Below are positions 43,590 through 53,754 of a stretch of 64,000 nt of DNA, one piece after another (within the stretch, counting starts at the first letter, position 1; every line of letters begins with the position of its first letter). The stretch covers positions 1-64,000 of the forward strand of contig JAHDQM010000018.1 of the NCBI GenBank assembly GCA_018433835.1, read 5' to 3'. Source of the stretch: Methanoculleus sp. (lineage in GTDB: Archaea; Halobacteriota; Methanomicrobia; Methanomicrobiales; Methanoculleaceae). The notes under the pieces were generated by a model. It saw nothing but the letters and a program-made list of their open reading frames with translations, was not told the origin of the DNA and searched no databases. Made by a program: the position numbers and the translations under genes.

Positions 43590-44192
43590 TCAACGCTTTT
43601 CGATCTGCCGCCAGACGTGGGCGAAACGCTGGAAGGCGGTGTAGTGCCCGAAGACGCCGAGTATGACGAGGAGCCACCCGAGGTAGTTCAGACCGTAGAT
43701 CTCTTGCGGGATCAGCACCGTGAGCGCGCCGGCGATGATGATCAGCACCAGGCGGTCCGCCCGGCCGAGAATGCCCCCGTAGAACCTGCCGACCCCGACA
43801 GCCTGTGCCTGTGTGCCGAGGTACGAGGACATCAGGACCCCCGTCAGCGCGAAGACACCGATCAGCCAGGGTGCGGCACCGCCTGCAAATATGCCGGTAA
43901 TGATGAATATGTCTGCGTAGCGGTCGATGACATGGTCAAGGAAATCCCCGCGGATGCCCGCGATCCCCATGTCCCGGGCGAGCGCTCCGTCGAGCGCATC
44001 GAAGACGGCGTTGAACGCGACCATGACGGTGCCGAGCGCGACTCCCCCGGCATAGAACGCGATACCCGCAAGTGCCGATACGAGAAACGATGCAATCGTC
44101 AGCCCGTCCGGGGTGATCCCGATCTTCCGGATAAGGTCCACCACGGGCTGAATGATGCCCTGCACCTGCGGTCGGAACTGGTCCAGCGTCAT
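43590..44192 (-). CDS. CDP-alcohol phosphatidyltransferase, probable archaetidylinositol phosphate synthase
   Basis: 200 residues, about six membrane helices. The family active site D-G-x2-A-R-x8-G-x3-D-x3-D is exact in FDALDGALARDMGIAGIRGDFLDHVIDRYAD. The enzyme joins CDP-archaeol to an alcohol such as inositol phosphate, making polar archaeal lipids. The archaeal AIP synthase class is the best match by length. Its ATG overlaps the adenylate kinase-like stop by four bases. It is the last gene of the pyrG run. Confidence 0.9.
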   Translation of the reverse strand: MTLDQFRPQVQGIIQPVVDLIRKIGITPDGLTIASFLVSALAGIAFYAGGVALGTVMVAFNAVFDALDGALARDMGIAGIRGDFLDHVIDRYADIFIITGIFAGGAAPWLIGVFALTGVLMSSYLGTQAQAVGVGRFYGGILGRADRLVLIIIAGALTVLIPQEIYGLNYLGWLLVILGVFGHYTAFQRFAHVWRQIEKR

Positions 44193-44701
44193 CTGCCGGG
44201 CTCCAGGTAATCGGTCCAGTCGATGCACCCCGAGGACGGCGGGAGTTCTCCCCGGATGAACCGCTCGATCCGGTCTGCACATTCGCCGACGGAGAGATCG
44301 GTCGTATCCACCTCGAGGACGTGCTCGTCGGGGTGCTCCTCGAGCGTCTCGATCAGGATGACGTCGAGCGCCTCCGCCTCGACGTTCTCCGCGACTTTCC
44401 CCTCCGGGTAGTTCCTTGGTGCTAGACGCGCCGCGAGGACGTCGGGACGGCACCGGAGCACCACCACCCGGTCGCAGGGGAGGAGATGCGCGAGGTGCCC
44501 CTCGACAAACCCGTCGACTGGCTCGAACTCCTCCACCCACCGGTCGACGTCCACCACGAGCGTCTGGCGGGCGCAGTCCTCCTCGAGGACGTAGGGCCGC
44601 ACCGTATCGGCCAGGCGGACGACCGGGTAGCCCCGCCGCTCAAGTTCGGCCGCGATGGATGTCTTTCCCGTTCCCGGCGTGCCGGTGATGCCCGTCATCA
44701 T
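44189..44701 (-). CDS. AK6/Fap7-like adenylate kinase
   Basis: 170 residues. P-loop ITGTPGTGKTSIAAEL, then VDRWVEEFEPVDGFVEGHLAHLLPCDRVVVLRC and LAPRNYPEGKVAENVEAEALDVILIE, matching archaeal/eukaryotic AK6 (Fap7, hCINAP). The family acts in small-subunit ribosome maturation as an ATPase/adenylate kinase. It overlaps hisC and the CDP-alcohol transferase gene by four bases each. Confidence 0.9.
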   Translation of the reverse strand: MMTGITGTPGTGKTSIAAELERRGYPVVRLADTVRPYVLEEDCARQTLVVDVDRWVEEFEPVDGFVEGHLAHLLPCDRVVVLRCRPDVLAARLAPRNYPEGKVAENVEAEALDVILIETLEEHPDEHVLEVDTTDLSVGECADRIERFIRGELPPSSGCIDWTDYLEPGR

Positions 44702-45753
44702 AAGTTTTCAATCGCCTCGAGGAATCGAACGTTCTCCCAGTCTTCGCCGATGCTGACCCTGATGTAACTGTTCCCGAGCCCCGGGAAACTGGTGCAGGAC
44801 CGGACGAGGACGCCCTTCGCCGCGAGGCGTTCCGTCGCCTCGTCGCCCGATAAGGGAGTGACGTCGATCATAACAAAGTTTGCGTCCGAGGAATACGTCT
44901 CAGGTATCTCTTCAAGGAACCGCTGCCTCCACCGCCTGACGTGGTCGCGTGTCTCGCGCACGCGTTCGGCGTCGCCAAGCGCCCCTGCGGCCGCCGCGAG
45001 AGAAACCGAGTTCAGCGCGAACGGTGTCGCCGCCCGGTGGTAGAACGGCTCCAGCCACTCCGGGACAAAGGCGTAGCCGACCCGCAGGCCGGCGAGGGCG
45101 AAGATCTTCGACATCGTCCGCCCGATGACCAGGTTCTCGTGCCGCCGCATGAGGGGGCGGTAGTCGATATCCGCAAAGTCGACGTAGGCGTTGTCGAGGA
45201 AGAGCAGTCCCTCCGTCCCCTCGAGAATCTCCTCGACATCCTCCGGCGGGACGGAGTTCCCCGTCGGGTTGTTCGGGGAGCAGAGGAAGGCGAGTTTTGC
45301 CCCCCGCGAGGCCTCGATGAACCCTGCCGGGTCGACCGAGAAATCCTCTCTCCGGGGTACGGTCACGACCCGGGCGCCGTGTGCCGTGGCCGCAAGAGCG
45401 TAGAAGGAGAAGGTCGGGGTCGAGACGACCACCGTTTCGCCGGGCTCGACGACCGTCCGGATCACCGTCTCGATGACGCCGTCCATCCCTGCGCCGGTGA
45501 CGAACCGATAATCGCCGTGGTAGCGGCGGAGTGCCTCCACGAGCACCGAAGCCCGTTCGTCCGGGTAGCGGTTCGCGGTCCGGAGGGCCGCCGTCGCCGC
45601 TTCGATTGCGGCGGGCGACGGCGGCCGGGGATTCTCGTTGCTCGCGAGGCGGGCCACCCGGTCGATGCCGAGCTCCCGCGCCACTTCCTCTGCTTTCTTC
45701 GCGTAGGAGTATCCCGTCCTGCCCGCGAAGCACGCCCTAACCCAGCGCTGCAT
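44698..45753 (-). CDS. hisC: Histidinol-phosphate aminotransferase
   Basis: 351 residues from ATG 45753 (GTG 45762 also possible). Fold-type I aminotransferase: LASNENPRPPSPAA, CSPNNPTGN, VDFADIDYRPL, and PLP-lysine motif GRTMSKIFALAGLRVGYAFVP. It makes histidinol phosphate in histidine synthesis, using glutamate. It overlaps the end of argD, so the two aminotransferases are co-translated. Confidence 0.93.
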   Translation of the reverse strand: MQRWVRACFAGRTGYSYAKKAEEVARELGIDRVARLASNENPRPPSPAAIEAATAALRTANRYPDERASVLVEALRRYHGDYRFVTGAGMDGVIETVIRTVVEPGETVVVSTPTFSFYALAATAHGARVVTVPRREDFSVDPAGFIEASRGAKLAFLCSPNNPTGNSVPPEDVEEILEGTEGLLFLDNAYVDFADIDYRPLMRRHENLVIGRTMSKIFALAGLRVGYAFVPEWLEPFYHRAATPFALNSVSLAAAAGALGDAERVRETRDHVRRWRQRFLEEIPETYSSDANFVMIDVTPLSGDEATERLAAKGVLVRSCTSFPGLGNSYIRVSIGEDWENVRFLEAIENL

Positions 45754-46903
45754 TGATGACACCGAGAGCCGTGTCGATCTCCTCGTCCGTGATCACCAGC
45801 GGCGGGATCAGGCGGAGATTCCCATCGGCGGCGCAGTTGACGAGCACCCCGTTTTCGGCGCAGGTCTGCTGCACCTCCGGGCACCGGTCGCCGACCGACA
45901 TGCCGATCATCAGGCCGCGGCCACGGGGGTTGTGGGGGGCAAGGCCGTTCATGAACCGCTCGCCCTTCCGTGTCACATCGGGAAGGATCTCTTCGATGAC
46001 GCCGATCGTCGCGAGTGCCGCCGCACAGGCGAGCGGCCCGCCGGCGAAGGTGCTGCCGTGCTCGCTCCTTCCAAACTCGAGCCCCTCGCGGGCGACGAGC
46101 GCGCCGATGGGGAATCCGCTCGCAAGCCCTTTTGCGAGCGTGACGATGTCGGGGATGACGCCGGTGTGCTGGAAGGCGCACCATTTCCCGGTTCGGCCCA
46201 TCCCGGTCTGCACCTCGTCGACGATCATCAGCGCGCCGGTATCGTCACAGATATCCCGGATGCCCCGGAGGTAACTGTCGGGCGGGATCAGGACCCCCGC
46301 TTCGCCCTGGATCGGCTCGACGAAAACCCCGGCGGTATCCTTATCGACTGCGCCTGCGAGAGCGTCCAGGTCGCCGTAGTCCACGAAGGTGCAGGCGGGC
46401 GAAAGCGGCTCGAACGGCTCCCTGATCGCGGGCTTGTGGGTGACGGCGAGCGACCCGCAGGTCCTGCCGTGGAACCCGTGGGCGAACGCGACGAACTTCT
46501 TCCTTCCGGTCCGGACGCGGGCGAGTTTTATTGCGCCTTCGTTCGCCTCCGCGCCGGAGTTCGAGAGGAACGCCTTCGCGAGGCCCGTTATTCCCACGAG
46601 CTTCTCCGCAAGTTCCGCCTGGTTCGGGACGTAGTAGAGGTTCGAACAGTGGATCAGCCGGTGTGCCTGGTCGCAGATCGCCGCGACAACCTTCGGGTGG
46701 CAGTGGCCTGTGCTGCAGACCGCAATACCTGCCACGCAGTCGATGTATTCCCGTCCCTGGTCGTCCCAGACGCTTGAGCCCGCACCGCGGACGATCTTCA
46801 TCGTCCGGCTGAATGCGGGCATGTAGTAGCGAGCATCAAGCTCCCGCGAATCTTCTTCCATGATGTAGTCGCGGGTGCTCGACACCCGTGATTCTTGTTC
46901 CAT
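45737..46903 (-). CDS. argD: Acetylornithine aminotransferase (class III)
   Basis: 388 residues from ATG 46903, which follows gaggaagaat; the frame is open further into guaAb but that part is not homologous. YIDCVAGIAVCSTGHCHPKVV, FLSNSGAEANEGAIKLAR, VDEVQTGMGRTGKW and PLP-lysine TLAKGLASGFPIGALVA are conserved. It makes acetylornithine in arginine synthesis and may serve lysine or related steps as in other archaea. Class III gamma-transaminases are hard to split by sequence, so 4-aminobutyrate aminotransferase is the alternative. Confidence 0.88.
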   Translation of the reverse strand: MEQESRVSSTRDYIMEEDSRELDARYYMPAFSRTMKIVRGAGSSVWDDQGREYIDCVAGIAVCSTGHCHPKVVAAICDQAHRLIHCSNLYYVPNQAELAEKLVGITGLAKAFLSNSGAEANEGAIKLARVRTGRKKFVAFAHGFHGRTCGSLAVTHKPAIREPFEPLSPACTFVDYGDLDALAGAVDKDTAGVFVEPIQGEAGVLIPPDSYLRGIRDICDDTGALMIVDEVQTGMGRTGKWCAFQHTGVIPDIVTLAKGLASGFPIGALVAREGLEFGRSEHGSTFAGGPLACAAALATIGVIEEILPDVTRKGERFMNGLAPHNPRGRGLMIGMSVGDRCPEVQQTCAENGVLVNCAADGNLRLIPPLVITDEEIDTALGVINAALG

Positions 46904-46911
46904 ATTCTTCC

Positions 46912-47829
46912 TCACTCGTATTCGATCGTCGCCGGGGGTTTGGGGGTGACGTCGTAGACGACCCGGGCGACGCCGGGGATCTCGGCGGTGATCCGGGTCG
47001 CTATCCGGGAAAGGGTATCGTAGGGCAGGGGCAGGGGGTCGGCGGTCATCCCGTCCCGTGACCCGACGGCCCGAACCGCGACGATCCAGCCGTGCAGCCG
47101 GATGTCTCCCTTGACCCCTGTCCCGAGACCGACGAGCGCCGCGAAACACTGCCAGGGCTTGTACTTCTCCACCAGGCACTCCTCGACGATGGCGTTCGCC
47201 TCCCGGACGATCGCGATCCTCTCCTTCGTCACCTCGCCGAGCACCCGGACGGCAAGCCCCGGGCCCGGGAAGGGCATCCGGTGCTGGATCTCCACGGGAA
47301 GGCCGAGCCCGCCGGCCACATCGCGGACTTCGTCCTTGTAGAGGTCGGCAAGCGGCTCGATGATGCCCTTAAACTCGATATCGAGGGGCATGCCTCCCAC
47401 GTTGTGGTGGCTCTTGATGCCCCCCTCGCTCTCGATGCGGTCGGGGTAGATGGTTCCCTGCAGGAGCATCGTCGCGCCCGTCCGTTTCGCCTCCCGCTCG
47501 AAGATCCGGATGAACTTCTCGCCGATGGCTTTGCGCTTCTCTTCGGGATCGGTGATGCCCGCGAGCACCTCGAAGAACTCATCCGCCGCATCGACGACAC
47601 GGAGGTTTGCATCGGCAAAGAGGGACCGTATCCGTTCGGTCTCCCCCTTTCGCATGAGGCCGGTATCCACGTATATCGAGACTAACCGGTCGCCGATGGC
47701 GCGGGTAGCGAGCGCCGCGCAGACCGACGAGTCCACGCCGCCGGAGAGTGCCATCACGACCTTATCCTGACCGGCAGTATCGCGGATCTGTTTGACTGCC
47801 CGGTCGATAAACTTCTCAACGTTTACCAT
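46912..47829 (-). CDS. guaAb: GMP synthase PP-loop subunit B
   Basis: 305 residues. The ATP pyrophosphatase P-loop reads [23 protein letters not shown], and the dimerisation domain ends [16 protein letters not shown]. It is the aminating subunit of the archaeal two-subunit GMP synthase; the glutaminase (GuaAa) is not in the window. It lies ten bases after pyrG and eight before argD in a run with other ammonia-using or aminotransferase genes. Confidence 0.96.
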   Translation of the reverse strand: MVNVEKFIDRAVKQIRDTAGQDKVVMALSGGVDSSVCAALATRAIGDRLVSIYVDTGLMRKGETERIRSLFADANLRVVDAADEFFEVLAGITDPEEKRKAIGEKFIRIFEREAKRTGATMLLQGTIYPDRIESEGGIKSHHNVGGMPLDIEFKGIIEPLADLYKDEVRDVAGGLGLPVEIQHRMPFPGPGLAVRVLGEVTKERIAIVREANAIVEECLVEKYKPWQCFAALVGLGTGVKGDIRLHGWIVAVRAVGSRDGMTADPLPLPYDTLSRIATRITAEIPGVARVVYDVTPKPPATIEYE

Positions 47830-47838
47830 TCTGCTGTC

Positions 47839-49428
47839 TCACCTGGACTCTGAAGTCGATTTATTCTTCTTGCATGCCTCTACAAAGCCTATGTAGGGCG
47901 GGGAGGGGTGTGTCGGGCTCGATTTGAATTCGGGGTGGAACTGTGTCGCGAGGTAGAAGGGGTGATCCGGGAGCTCGCAGACCTCCATTCGCCCTCCGCA
48001 GGTTCCCGAGAAGACGAGGCCGGCGCCTTCGAGGTCGCCGATGAACTCCGGGTTCACCTCGTAACGGTGGCGGTGCCGCTCGACGATTGCGGTCCTGCCG
48101 TAGAGACCGGCCACCATCGTCCCTTCCTTGAGGGCTATGTCGCAGTCGCCGAGGCGCATCGTGCCGCCGAGGTCGGAGACCTCTTCCTGCTCGGGGAGGA
48201 TGGCGATGACGTGCGTCCCCTCCCCCATCTCTTCGCTGGTGGCATCAGGGATACCGAGGACGTGCCGCGCGTACTCGATCACTGCGAGCTGGAACCCCAG
48301 GCAGAGGCCGAGGTAGGGCTTTTTGTTCTCGCGGGCGTACTGTATCGCCTGGATCTTGCCCTCGATGCCGCGTTTGCCGAATCCTCCCGGGATCAGGATG
48401 CCGTCGACATCGGCGAGGTCTTTGACGTCGAACGTCTCCGCATCCAGCCAGCGTATGTTCACCTCGGTGGAGAGCGCTCTTCCGGCGTGCTTGAGCGACT
48501 CTTTGATGGAGATGTAGACGTCCTCGATCCCGTACTTGCTGACGATGGCGACCGTCGCCCGGTTCGTGTACTCCTGCGAGACGACCCGGTACCACGCGGG
48601 GTCCGGCTCCCTGTTATCGAGGCCCAGGTAACTGCAGACGACGTCAGCCAGTCCTTCCTTCTCCAGTTCCACCGGGATCTGGTAGATGTCGGGGACGTCC
48701 TTTGCGGAGATGACGGCCTTTAGGGGGACATCGGTGAAGGCGGAGATCTTCTTCTTCGTCTGCGGGCTGATCACCTCGCTGCTCCTGCCTACGATGATGT
48801 CGGGCTGCAGCCCGAGCTCCCGGAGCGTCTTGACCGAGTGCTGCGTGGGTTTGGTCTTGTGGTCGCCCATGGTATCGACCGGGACGAGGGTGACGTGGAC
48901 CAGGATCATGTCCTGCGGCGCAAGGTCGCCGTGCATCTGGCGAACTGCCTCTAAAAACGGCATGCTCTCGATGTCGCCGACCGTGCCGCCGACTTCCACC
49001 AGGCAGATCTCAGCCACCCTGCCGCCGTTGATCTCCTCCTCTGCCGCACGGCTGATGCAATGCCTGATCTCGTCGGTGATGTGGGGGATGATCTGAACGG
49101 TCGCGCCGAGGAAGTCCCCGCGCCGCTCCTTCTCGATGACGTTCCGGTAGACCTTGCCCGTCGTGATGTTGTGGATCGACTTGAGGTTGATGTTTAAGAA
49201 CCGTTCGTAGTTGCCGAGATCGAGGTCGACTTCCCCGCCGTCGGAGAGGACGAAGACCTCACCGTGCTGGGCGGGGTTCATGGTACCGGCATCGATGTTC
49301 AGGTACGGATCGATCTTTACCGCCGTTACCCGGTAGCCGCGGTTTTTTAAGAGGCGGCCGATGGACGCGGTGGTGATGCCTTTCCCGAGCCCGCTCATGA
49401 CGCCGCCGGTTACAACGATGTACTTCAA
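47839..49428 (-). CDS. pyrG: CTP synthase, TTG start
   Basis: 529 residues. It begins [27 protein letters not shown], the family N-terminus, immediately after TTG 49426-49428; no ATG lies nearby in frame, and a ggagggg-type ribosome site precedes it. The synthetase domain (1-265) has [14 protein letters not shown]. The class I glutaminase domain has nucleophile [15 protein letters not shown] and HPEFKSSPT. It makes CTP from UTP and glutamine. It is the first gene of the pyrG-guaAb-argD-hisC-AK6-CDP-alcohol transferase run. Confidence 0.97.
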   Translation of the reverse strand: MKYIVVTGGVMSGLGKGITTASIGRLLKNRGYRVTAVKIDPYLNIDAGTMNPAQHGEVFVLSDGGEVDLDLGNYERFLNINLKSIHNITTGKVYRNVIEKERRGDFLGATVQIIPHITDEIRHCISRAAEEEINGGRVAEICLVEVGGTVGDIESMPFLEAVRQMHGDLAPQDMILVHVTLVPVDTMGDHKTKPTQHSVKTLRELGLQPDIIVGRSSEVISPQTKKKISAFTDVPLKAVISAKDVPDIYQIPVELEKEGLADVVCSYLGLDNREPDPAWYRVVSQEYTNRATVAIVSKYGIEDVYISIKESLKHAGRALSTEVNIRWLDAETFDVKDLADVDGILIPGGFGKRGIEGKIQAIQYARENKKPYLGLCLGFQLAVIEYARHVLGIPDATSEEMGEGTHVIAILPEQEEVSDLGGTMRLGDCDIALKEGTMVAGLYGRTAIVERHRHRYEVNPEFIGDLEGAGLVFSGTCGGRMEVCELPDHPFYLATQFHPEFKSSPTHPSPPYIGFVEACKKNKSTSESR

Positions 49429-49556
49429 ACTCTCGTTCCCCTCCGGATGCTCTATCTTATCTATGTGATCCTGGATGTTGAGAATGTATTGCTCCGGTAT
49501 TCCCGTGAAATCCCTGCCTGTGCTAAGGGGGTTTCGGCCGAGCGTCCGTTGCAGCG

Positions 49557-49967
49557 CTACCCTTCGATGACCGCGAACGATGTCGACGTTCGGGTGAGGA
49601 GCGCGTCGTCCGCCGCGCTTCGGACCTCTCCGTCTGCAAACGCCACCCGGCGCCCTTTGCGGACGACTCTCCCGGTGGCGGTGATCGTCCCGGCGTTGAC
49701 GCCTTTCATGAAACTGGTGTGCTCGTCGATCGTGGCGATCCTCTCGTTTTCGGCGAGGAGCGTGTAGAGCGCAAGTGCAATCGCCTCGTCTGCGAGCGCC
49801 ACGTAGACCCCTCCCTGGAGCCACCCGGCGCCGTTGAGCATATCCGGCCGGACCTCCATGCTGAGGCGGGCGCATCCGTCGCCGAATTCGTTCACTTCTA
49901 TCCCCATCAACGTAAAGAAGGGATTTGAGTCACGTCCCACCCTTTTTAATTCGTCAATGTAACCCAT
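49557..49967 (-). CDS. Hotdog-fold thioesterase (PaaI type)
   Basis: 136 residues from ATG 49967. [51 protein letters not shown] is the PaaI hotdog core, with the catalytic-loop Asn/Gly. It probably cleaves acyl- or aryl-CoA thioesters. The frame extends over 110 codons further upstream with no homology. No substrate can be read. It is monocistronic and 128 bases upstream of pyrG. Confidence 0.88.
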   Translation of the reverse strand: MGYIDELKRVGRDSNPFFTLMGIEVNEFGDGCARLSMEVRPDMLNGAGWLQGGVYVALADEAIALALYTLLAENERIATIDEHTSFMKGVNAGTITATGRVVRKGRRVAFADGEVRSAADDALLTRTSTSFAVIEG

Positions 49968-50238
49968 GCGTTCACACCCGTGTGCGAGAGGTTTTGGGGT
50001 CCGCCGGGATAAACGTTGTGAATACCGTGCCTGATGGAGCATTCCATTCACGTGATCTGCCATTTTACCTGTCGAAGGCCGGCGGCAGGGGCCGCCCGAT
50101 CTCCTGTTCGAAAAGAACCTTTTCCAGCGCGCTTCTTCTCCTGATCGTGACGAATACGGGGTGATTACTCCCTGCCGCCGATTGGACCAGAAGATCATAT
50201 AACAACAAATATCTCTTTCGATTTCCACCTGTAGAGGT

Positions 50239-51417
50239 ATGGAAGATGCGTGGCAGCCTGAAGCACTCCGGAACAGGAGGCTCGAGCAACTCCGGGCTAC
50301 CATGGACGATTACATTGTAAAGAATACCGACCAGGTGGAGGCGAACCTCCCGGTCTTCTTCGGGCACGTTGCCGCCACGCTCGACAAGACCTTTCCCGAT
50401 CTCGACGACAGGACCTACGACGACTTCATCGACGGGACCGCTTTTGCGCTCATCAACACCACGAGCGAAGCCCCTACACCGGAGTTCCTCGAGAAGACCC
50501 TGCGGCACGCCATGGGGAACAAGCGGCGGAGAAAGGGGCGGGTAACCCTCGATGTGATCGTGGCCCTCAAACTGATCGATAACGGCAACTACTATCATGC
50601 CATCGAGTACCTTACGCCCCACAAGACCTACGACGGCCGTATCACCGCTGCAATCGCCTACTGTTACTACGCCCTGTCACTGGCAAAGAACAGGGCACAG
50701 GGTGTCCGTCCCGACGACCTGGAGCTGCATGCCCGCGAGGAGATGCTGAATCTCGCCCGGACCCGTGCCCCGCTCAACCGCCTCGGGGTCCTCGATCGCA
50801 AAGACACCATGCTGAACTCGATCTTCTGGTACATGCTGGACCTGGCGTTCACCTGGTTCCCGAGCGAACCGGAGTTCTACCGCATCGGTATCACCTGGAC
50901 AAAGCACGAGGGGAACGCCGACCGCCGCCACCTCCTCCTTACCCAGGCTACGGAGCGGTTCTCGGATAACCGGTTCTTCCTGGCGGAGGCGTTCAACACC
51001 CGCGTGGAGATGCGCAACGGGAGCGGTGCCGCTGCCGTCGTCAAACAGATGATGCAGCAGTATCCCGACGATCACGAGCCGCTGTATTACGGTATGAAAC
51101 TCGCGATTCTCGGAGGACAACCAAAATCTTACGCGAATTTCAGGAAACTGGCGATCCTGAAAGGGTTCCCCCGGCACCTGCTCCTGATGCTCGATACCGT
51201 GCTCGAGGTCACGTGCAACCACAAGAACGAGAGTTACCTCTGCTTTGAGGAGGTAAAGAAGGCTTCCCGCGGGCGGGAGTACTACGTCACGGCACTGGAG
51301 TACATCCTCCGAGACTTCGTCGAAGGGGATGAAGAGCGGGCGAAAAGAGCGAGGTCTGCTTTCTTTACGACCATCGACCAGTACAGCATGCAGATTCTGA
51401 AGATCAGGGAGTACTGA
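50239..51417 (+). CDS. Uncharacterised helical-repeat protein
   Basis: 392 residues, no family recognised. It is nearly all helical: an N-terminal region (MDDYIVKNTDQVEANLPVFFGHVAATLDKTF) with KRRRKGR, then repeats resembling TPR or similar solenoids (GNYYHAIEYLTPHKTYDGRITAAIAYCYYALSLAKN; AVVKQMMQQYPDDHEPLYYGMKLAILGG). No signal peptide. A TATA-like catataac at about 50198 gives a short leader. It may be a scaffold. Confidence 0.8.
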   Translation: MEDAWQPEALRNRRLEQLRATMDDYIVKNTDQVEANLPVFFGHVAATLDKTFPDLDDRTYDDFIDGTAFALINTTSEAPTPEFLEKTLRHAMGNKRRRKGRVTLDVIVALKLIDNGNYYHAIEYLTPHKTYDGRITAAIAYCYYALSLAKNRAQGVRPDDLELHAREEMLNLARTRAPLNRLGVLDRKDTMLNSIFWYMLDLAFTWFPSEPEFYRIGITWTKHEGNADRRHLLLTQATERFSDNRFFLAEAFNTRVEMRNGSGAAAVVKQMMQQYPDDHEPLYYGMKLAILGGQPKSYANFRKLAILKGFPRHLLLMLDTVLEVTCNHKNESYLCFEEVKKASRGREYYVTALEYILRDFVEGDEERAKRARSAFFTTIDQYSMQILKIREY

Positions 51418-51553
51418 AGTGGCTTCGTGTTGCAAATTCCCCCCGTCCCTTCCAGGGATCGCCCGTCACCCTGACCGGTTTCGAATTCACGGTCGCTCCC
51501 TGGCTGCTCCGTTAAAAAAACCCATCTCTAAGATAGAACGGAAAGGCATAACG

Positions 51554-51646
51554 ATGAGTATATCTATCCTAACAGGTAAAAACTCCTACGAGCAGCGCTT
51601 ACGGGCCAGAATACACAATTATGCCGGGGAGGACCGGTTGCCATGA
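51554..51646 (+). CDS. Possible 30-residue leader peptide coupled to the PAS gene
   Basis: MSISILTGKNSYEQRLRARI plus ten residues, ending in an ATGA overlap (51643-51646) with the PAS protein gene. The same frame is open back to 51419 without a good ribosome site. The overlap and compact size suggest translational coupling, but it could be chance. Confidence 0.25.
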   Translation: MSISILTGKNSYEQRLRARIHNYAGEDRLP

Positions 51647-52929
51647 CGGGAAACGATACGACTCACGATGCCGGGAGGGAAGCACCCGGGGCCGATGGTG
51701 CCCGGGAGTCGCCGCACCTTGGAGAAGATGTCTATATCTCGATCCTCCGCGAAGCGCCGGACGGACTCGTTCTGGTGGACAGTGAGGGCGAATGCCAGTA
51801 CCTGAACCCGGCGTTTACCCGGATCACCGGGTATGCCTGGGAGGATATCCCGACTCTTGCTCTATGGTTCGAGCGTGCCCACCCGAACCCGGCATACCGG
51901 GAAAAAGTGCAGGGTATGGGGCAGGAACTGCTCCGGGGCGACCGAAATGTCCTGGTCGCCAGTGTGGTCTGCCGGGACGGAAAAGTGCGTGATGTCGAGC
52001 TCCGGCGGGCGTCGATCGAGGGTGGCTGCGTCCTGCTCACCGTTCGGGACATCACCGAGCAGGTGCTGACCGAAGAGCACCTCAGGCAGGCCACATCCGA
52101 ACTGACCGCGGTGATCGAAGCATTTCCCGATCTCTTCATCCGGCTGAACGCCGACGGCACGATCCTCGACTCCAGGGCGGGGAGGCTTGCAGAGACGCCG
52201 CTTGTGTCCCGGACAGTGCTCGGACGGCGGATACAGGATCTGCTCCCCGCCGGGATAGGAGAGGCGCTTTTGGGTGCACTTCAGGAGACCGTCCGGACGG
52301 ATGCGCCGGCCGCGCCTCTGGAGTTCAGCCACACGGAGAGCGGAGAGACCCGGCACTACGAAGCCCGCGTCGTACCGCTGTACGAAATGCATCTGATGGT
52401 CATCCTCAGGGAGATCACGGAGCGCAAGAAGGCGGAGGAGGAGTTGCACCGGCACCGCGAGCACCTGGAGGAACTCGTCGCCGAGCGGACCGGCGAACTC
52501 GAACGTGCGAACCAGCAGCTCGAGCGTCTTCTCTACTGTATCGAGGTGACCGAACGCAAAGCTGCAGAGGAGTGGCTGGACTCGTCGGTCGAGCAGGGCA
52601 CCCTTGGTGCGGCTGAACCGGAGGAGGCAAGGATCACCACAGACGCCGCCGGGACGGTCATCATCGTCAGCCGGGAGGCCGAGCACCTGACCGGCTACGC
52701 CGGAGAAGAACTGAACGGAAGACCGGTATGGCCTCTCTTTTCGGGCGACGATGCCCGTGAACTTCTTTCCCGGGAGGTACTGGGGCGGGGCAGGTCCGCG
52801 GAGTGCGTAGAAAGAGCGGTTCTCGTGAAAAACGACGGTTCAAAGCAGGCGGTTCGCATCTCCGCCGACCCGATCATCGATGCCGCGGGCGTCGTGATCG
52901 GCATGGTCTGCACGATCCGGAAGGCGTGA
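51643..52929 (+). CDS. Triple-PAS signalling protein without kinase domain
   Basis: 428 residues. PAS1 (about 28-145: EAPDGLVLVDSEGECQYLNPAFTRITGY) and PAS2 (about 155-270, ending ITERKKAEEEL) precede a coiled coil (HRHREHLEELVAERTGELERANQQLERLL). PAS3 spans about 320-428 (TTDAAGTVIIVSREAEHLTGYAGEEL). There is no HisKA or HATPase domain and no membrane segment, so it must act through partners, for instance a separate kinase. The ATG follows a ggggagga ribosome site. Confidence 0.87.
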   Translation: MTGNDTTHDAGREAPGADGARESPHLGEDVYISILREAPDGLVLVDSEGECQYLNPAFTRITGYAWEDIPTLALWFERAHPNPAYREKVQGMGQELLRGDRNVLVASVVCRDGKVRDVELRRASIEGGCVLLTVRDITEQVLTEEHLRQATSELTAVIEAFPDLFIRLNADGTILDSRAGRLAETPLVSRTVLGRRIQDLLPAGIGEALLGALQETVRTDAPAAPLEFSHTESGETRHYEARVVPLYEMHLMVILREITERKKAEEELHRHREHLEELVAERTGELERANQQLERLLYCIEVTERKAAEEWLDSSVEQGTLGAAEPEEARITTDAAGTVIIVSREAEHLTGYAGEELNGRPVWPLFSGDDARELLSREVLGRGRSAECVERAVLVKNDGSKQAVRISADPIIDAAGVVIGMVCTIRKA

Positions 52930-52942
52930 GCGGGCGGATCCC

Positions 52943-53728
52943 TCAGAGCCTGAAGCCGTAGGACTCCGGGTGCACCGCCCCGGGGTCCTGGGGTGCCACG
53001 GTGACCCCGACCTGGTCGGAGTAGAACCCGAGCCCTTCGAGCGCGGAGAGGAGCACCTTCTCCGGCGTGTTGTTGATCTCGCTTACGTGGGCAAGCATCG
53101 CCATGTGGATGTGATCGGCGAGCCTCTGCAGGCAGCGGGCGGCATCCGGGTTCGAGAGATGCCCGCGTTTCGATCGTATCCGGCTCTTTAAGTATGCGGG
53201 GTACGGGCCGTTCTCAAGCATGTTGGGACAGTGGTTGCTCTCGAGGAGAACGGCGTCGCAGGATGCGAGCCTGTCGAAGATGGTTGTGGTGACGGTGCCG
53301 GTATCGGTGCAGCACCCGATACGGAGGTCGCCTTCGGCGATAGAGAATCCGCAGGGTTCCCGGGCGTCGTGGGAGGTGGCGAAGGGCTCGATCGAGAAGT
53401 CCCCCACAACGAACTGCTCGCCGCAACGGCACAGCCGGACCTCTGCGGACGTAGTTGTGCATTTCCTGGAGAACGCCTCAAGCGTGCCGCCGGTTGCGTA
53501 GACGGGCACGCCAAGCCTCCTTGCCAGGACGTCGACGCCCCGGATGTGGTCGATATGCTCGTGCGTGACGAGAATCGCCTCGACGAGCGATGCTTCGGCG
53601 CCGGCGGCTCTGAGGCGGCGAAGGGTCTCGCGTGCGGAGAGCCCCGCGTCGATGAGCAGCGCACCCCGCTCCCCTCGCAGATAGGTGCAGTTTCCTTTGC
53701 TCCCGCTGGCGAGGACTGTCAGTTCCAT
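52943..53728 (-). CDS. Metallo-beta-lactamase-fold hydrolase (YycJ-like)
   Basis: 261 residues. N-terminal LTVLASGSKGNCTYLRGERGALLIDAGLS is diagnostic of the YycJ/WalJ-type group. Metal ligands are in LVTHEHIDHIRG (HxHxDH), with further His in SHDAREP, SNHCPNML and AHVSEINNT. The function is likely a 5' exonuclease or phosphodiesterase; the substrate is unknown. Its promoter carries a 16-bp tandem duplication (53755-53786). It is monocistronic. Confidence 0.9.
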   Translation of the reverse strand: MELTVLASGSKGNCTYLRGERGALLIDAGLSARETLRRLRAAGAEASLVEAILVTHEHIDHIRGVDVLARRLGVPVYATGGTLEAFSRKCTTTSAEVRLCRCGEQFVVGDFSIEPFATSHDAREPCGFSIAEGDLRIGCCTDTGTVTTTIFDRLASCDAVLLESNHCPNMLENGPYPAYLKSRIRSKRGHLSNPDAARCLQRLADHIHMAMLAHVSEINNTPEKVLLSALEGLGFYSDQVGVTVAPQDPGAVHPESYGFRL

Positions 53729-53754
53729 TGTAGAAATGGTGGGCCGTGCGGATA

